From: Parvularcula sp963922235
GTDB lineage: Bacteria > Pseudomonadota > Alphaproteobacteria > Caulobacterales > Parvularculaceae
Direction of reading: 5' to 3'
Length of the DNA stretch: 51,629 nucleotides
Assembly: GCA_963922235.1 (NCBI GenBank)
Contig: CAWUIJ010000002.1
Coordinates: forward strand, 1-51,629
This document shows positions 51,508 to 51,629 of this stretch, piece by piece. Under the pieces are notes generated by a model, which was not told the DNA's origin, did not search any database, and was given only the letters and a program-made list of their open reading frames with translations. Numbering within the stretch: position 1 is the stretch's first letter; every line of letters starts with the position of its first letter. A program made the position numbers and the translations under genes.

Positions 51508-51629
51508 CTAGCTACCAAACTCCCCCGAGCTAGTCACCCATAAGCCGAGGGTGAAGAGGGCGACGAGGAGGCAGGCCCAGACGATGAGGTTGAGGCGTAA
51601 GGAGCGGGCGGCGTTCTTCTGCTGGATCC
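51508..51629 (-). CDS. C-terminal end of a membrane protein, cut by window edge
   Basis: The last 39 codons of a frame running off the window, reading IQQKNAARSLRLNLIVWACL, then a hydrophobic run LVALFTLGLWVTSSGEFGS before TAG. Third positions are strongly G/C, unlike the other frames, supporting coding. It has one transmembrane helix after a positively charged segment. Product not recognised. Ends 19 bases before the lipoprotein start on the same strand. Confidence 0.5.
   Translation of the reverse strand, partial: IQQKNAARSLRLNLIVWACLLVALFTLGLWVTSSGEFGS

Noticed and set aside
1..51629. CRISPR arrays, tRNA or rRNA genes, insertion sequences
   Set aside because: No regularly spaced repeats, cloverleaf-like segments, rRNA motifs or transposase genes were seen on either strand; short RNA genes could still escape inspection by eye.

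Overview
The window looks like chromosome from a marine-type alphaproteobacterium of the Caulobacterales/Parvularculales kind. The reasons are a GcrA cell-cycle regulator, a DivL pseudo-kinase with tyrosine at the phospho-acceptor site, and the alphaproteobacterial gene order nadD-rsfS-rlmH-envC-like-ctpA. The genus cannot be fixed from the sequence alone. No tRNA, rRNA, CRISPR array, integrase or transposase was found.

Positions 1-31037 are dense housekeeping DNA. In order: the end of a FlaA1/CapD-type sugar-nucleotide epimerase/dehydratase, purH, a Glu/Leu-type dehydrogenase, an AEC transporter, hslO, an ABC-2 permease, gcrA, a penicillin-acylase-family hydrolase, divL, an M17 aminopeptidase, a CpaB-like protein, a 37-residue membrane protein, and an operon that joins a degenerate coumarate-CoA-ligase-like protein to pabC, pabA and pabB. 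Then come ctpA, an EnvC-like LytM factor, rlmH, rsfS, nadD, a UDP-glucuronate-4-epimerase-like gene, egtD, folD, yggT, a fatty acid hydroxylase family gene, a DUF3291 gene, kbl, sdaA and a nitronate monooxygenase (NMO) gene.

Positions 31038-51488 form an accessory island whose left part is visibly richer in A+T. It begins exactly at the 3' end of the NMO gene. It holds a two-protein SpvB/FG-GAP plus YD-repeat (Rhs) polymorphic toxin, each protein with its own Sec signal peptide. It also holds a displaced orphan Rhs tip carrying a metzincin protease motif, three lipoproteins placed like immunity genes, and a type II secretion cluster (gspK-J-I-H on the minus strand; gspE-F-G-L-M-C-D on the plus strand). 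Truncated copies of the NMO 3' end recur at 33081-33241 and 50659-50784, in the same orientation. Each of the three NMO ends is followed by a hairpin and then a convergent lipoprotein gene.

My reading, which is inference, is as follows. The toxin proteins cross the inner membrane by Sec and leave through the adjacent type II system. The lipoproteins protect the producer's own periplasm. The locus has grown by repeated capture of toxin-tip/immunity cassettes from related strains, with pieces of the donors' NMO gene carried along as tails. One junction lies on a 12-base word shared by the rhs and NMO genes. Nearly all base changes between the tails and the resident gene are synonymous, which fits capture of diverged functional alleles better than decay of local duplicates.
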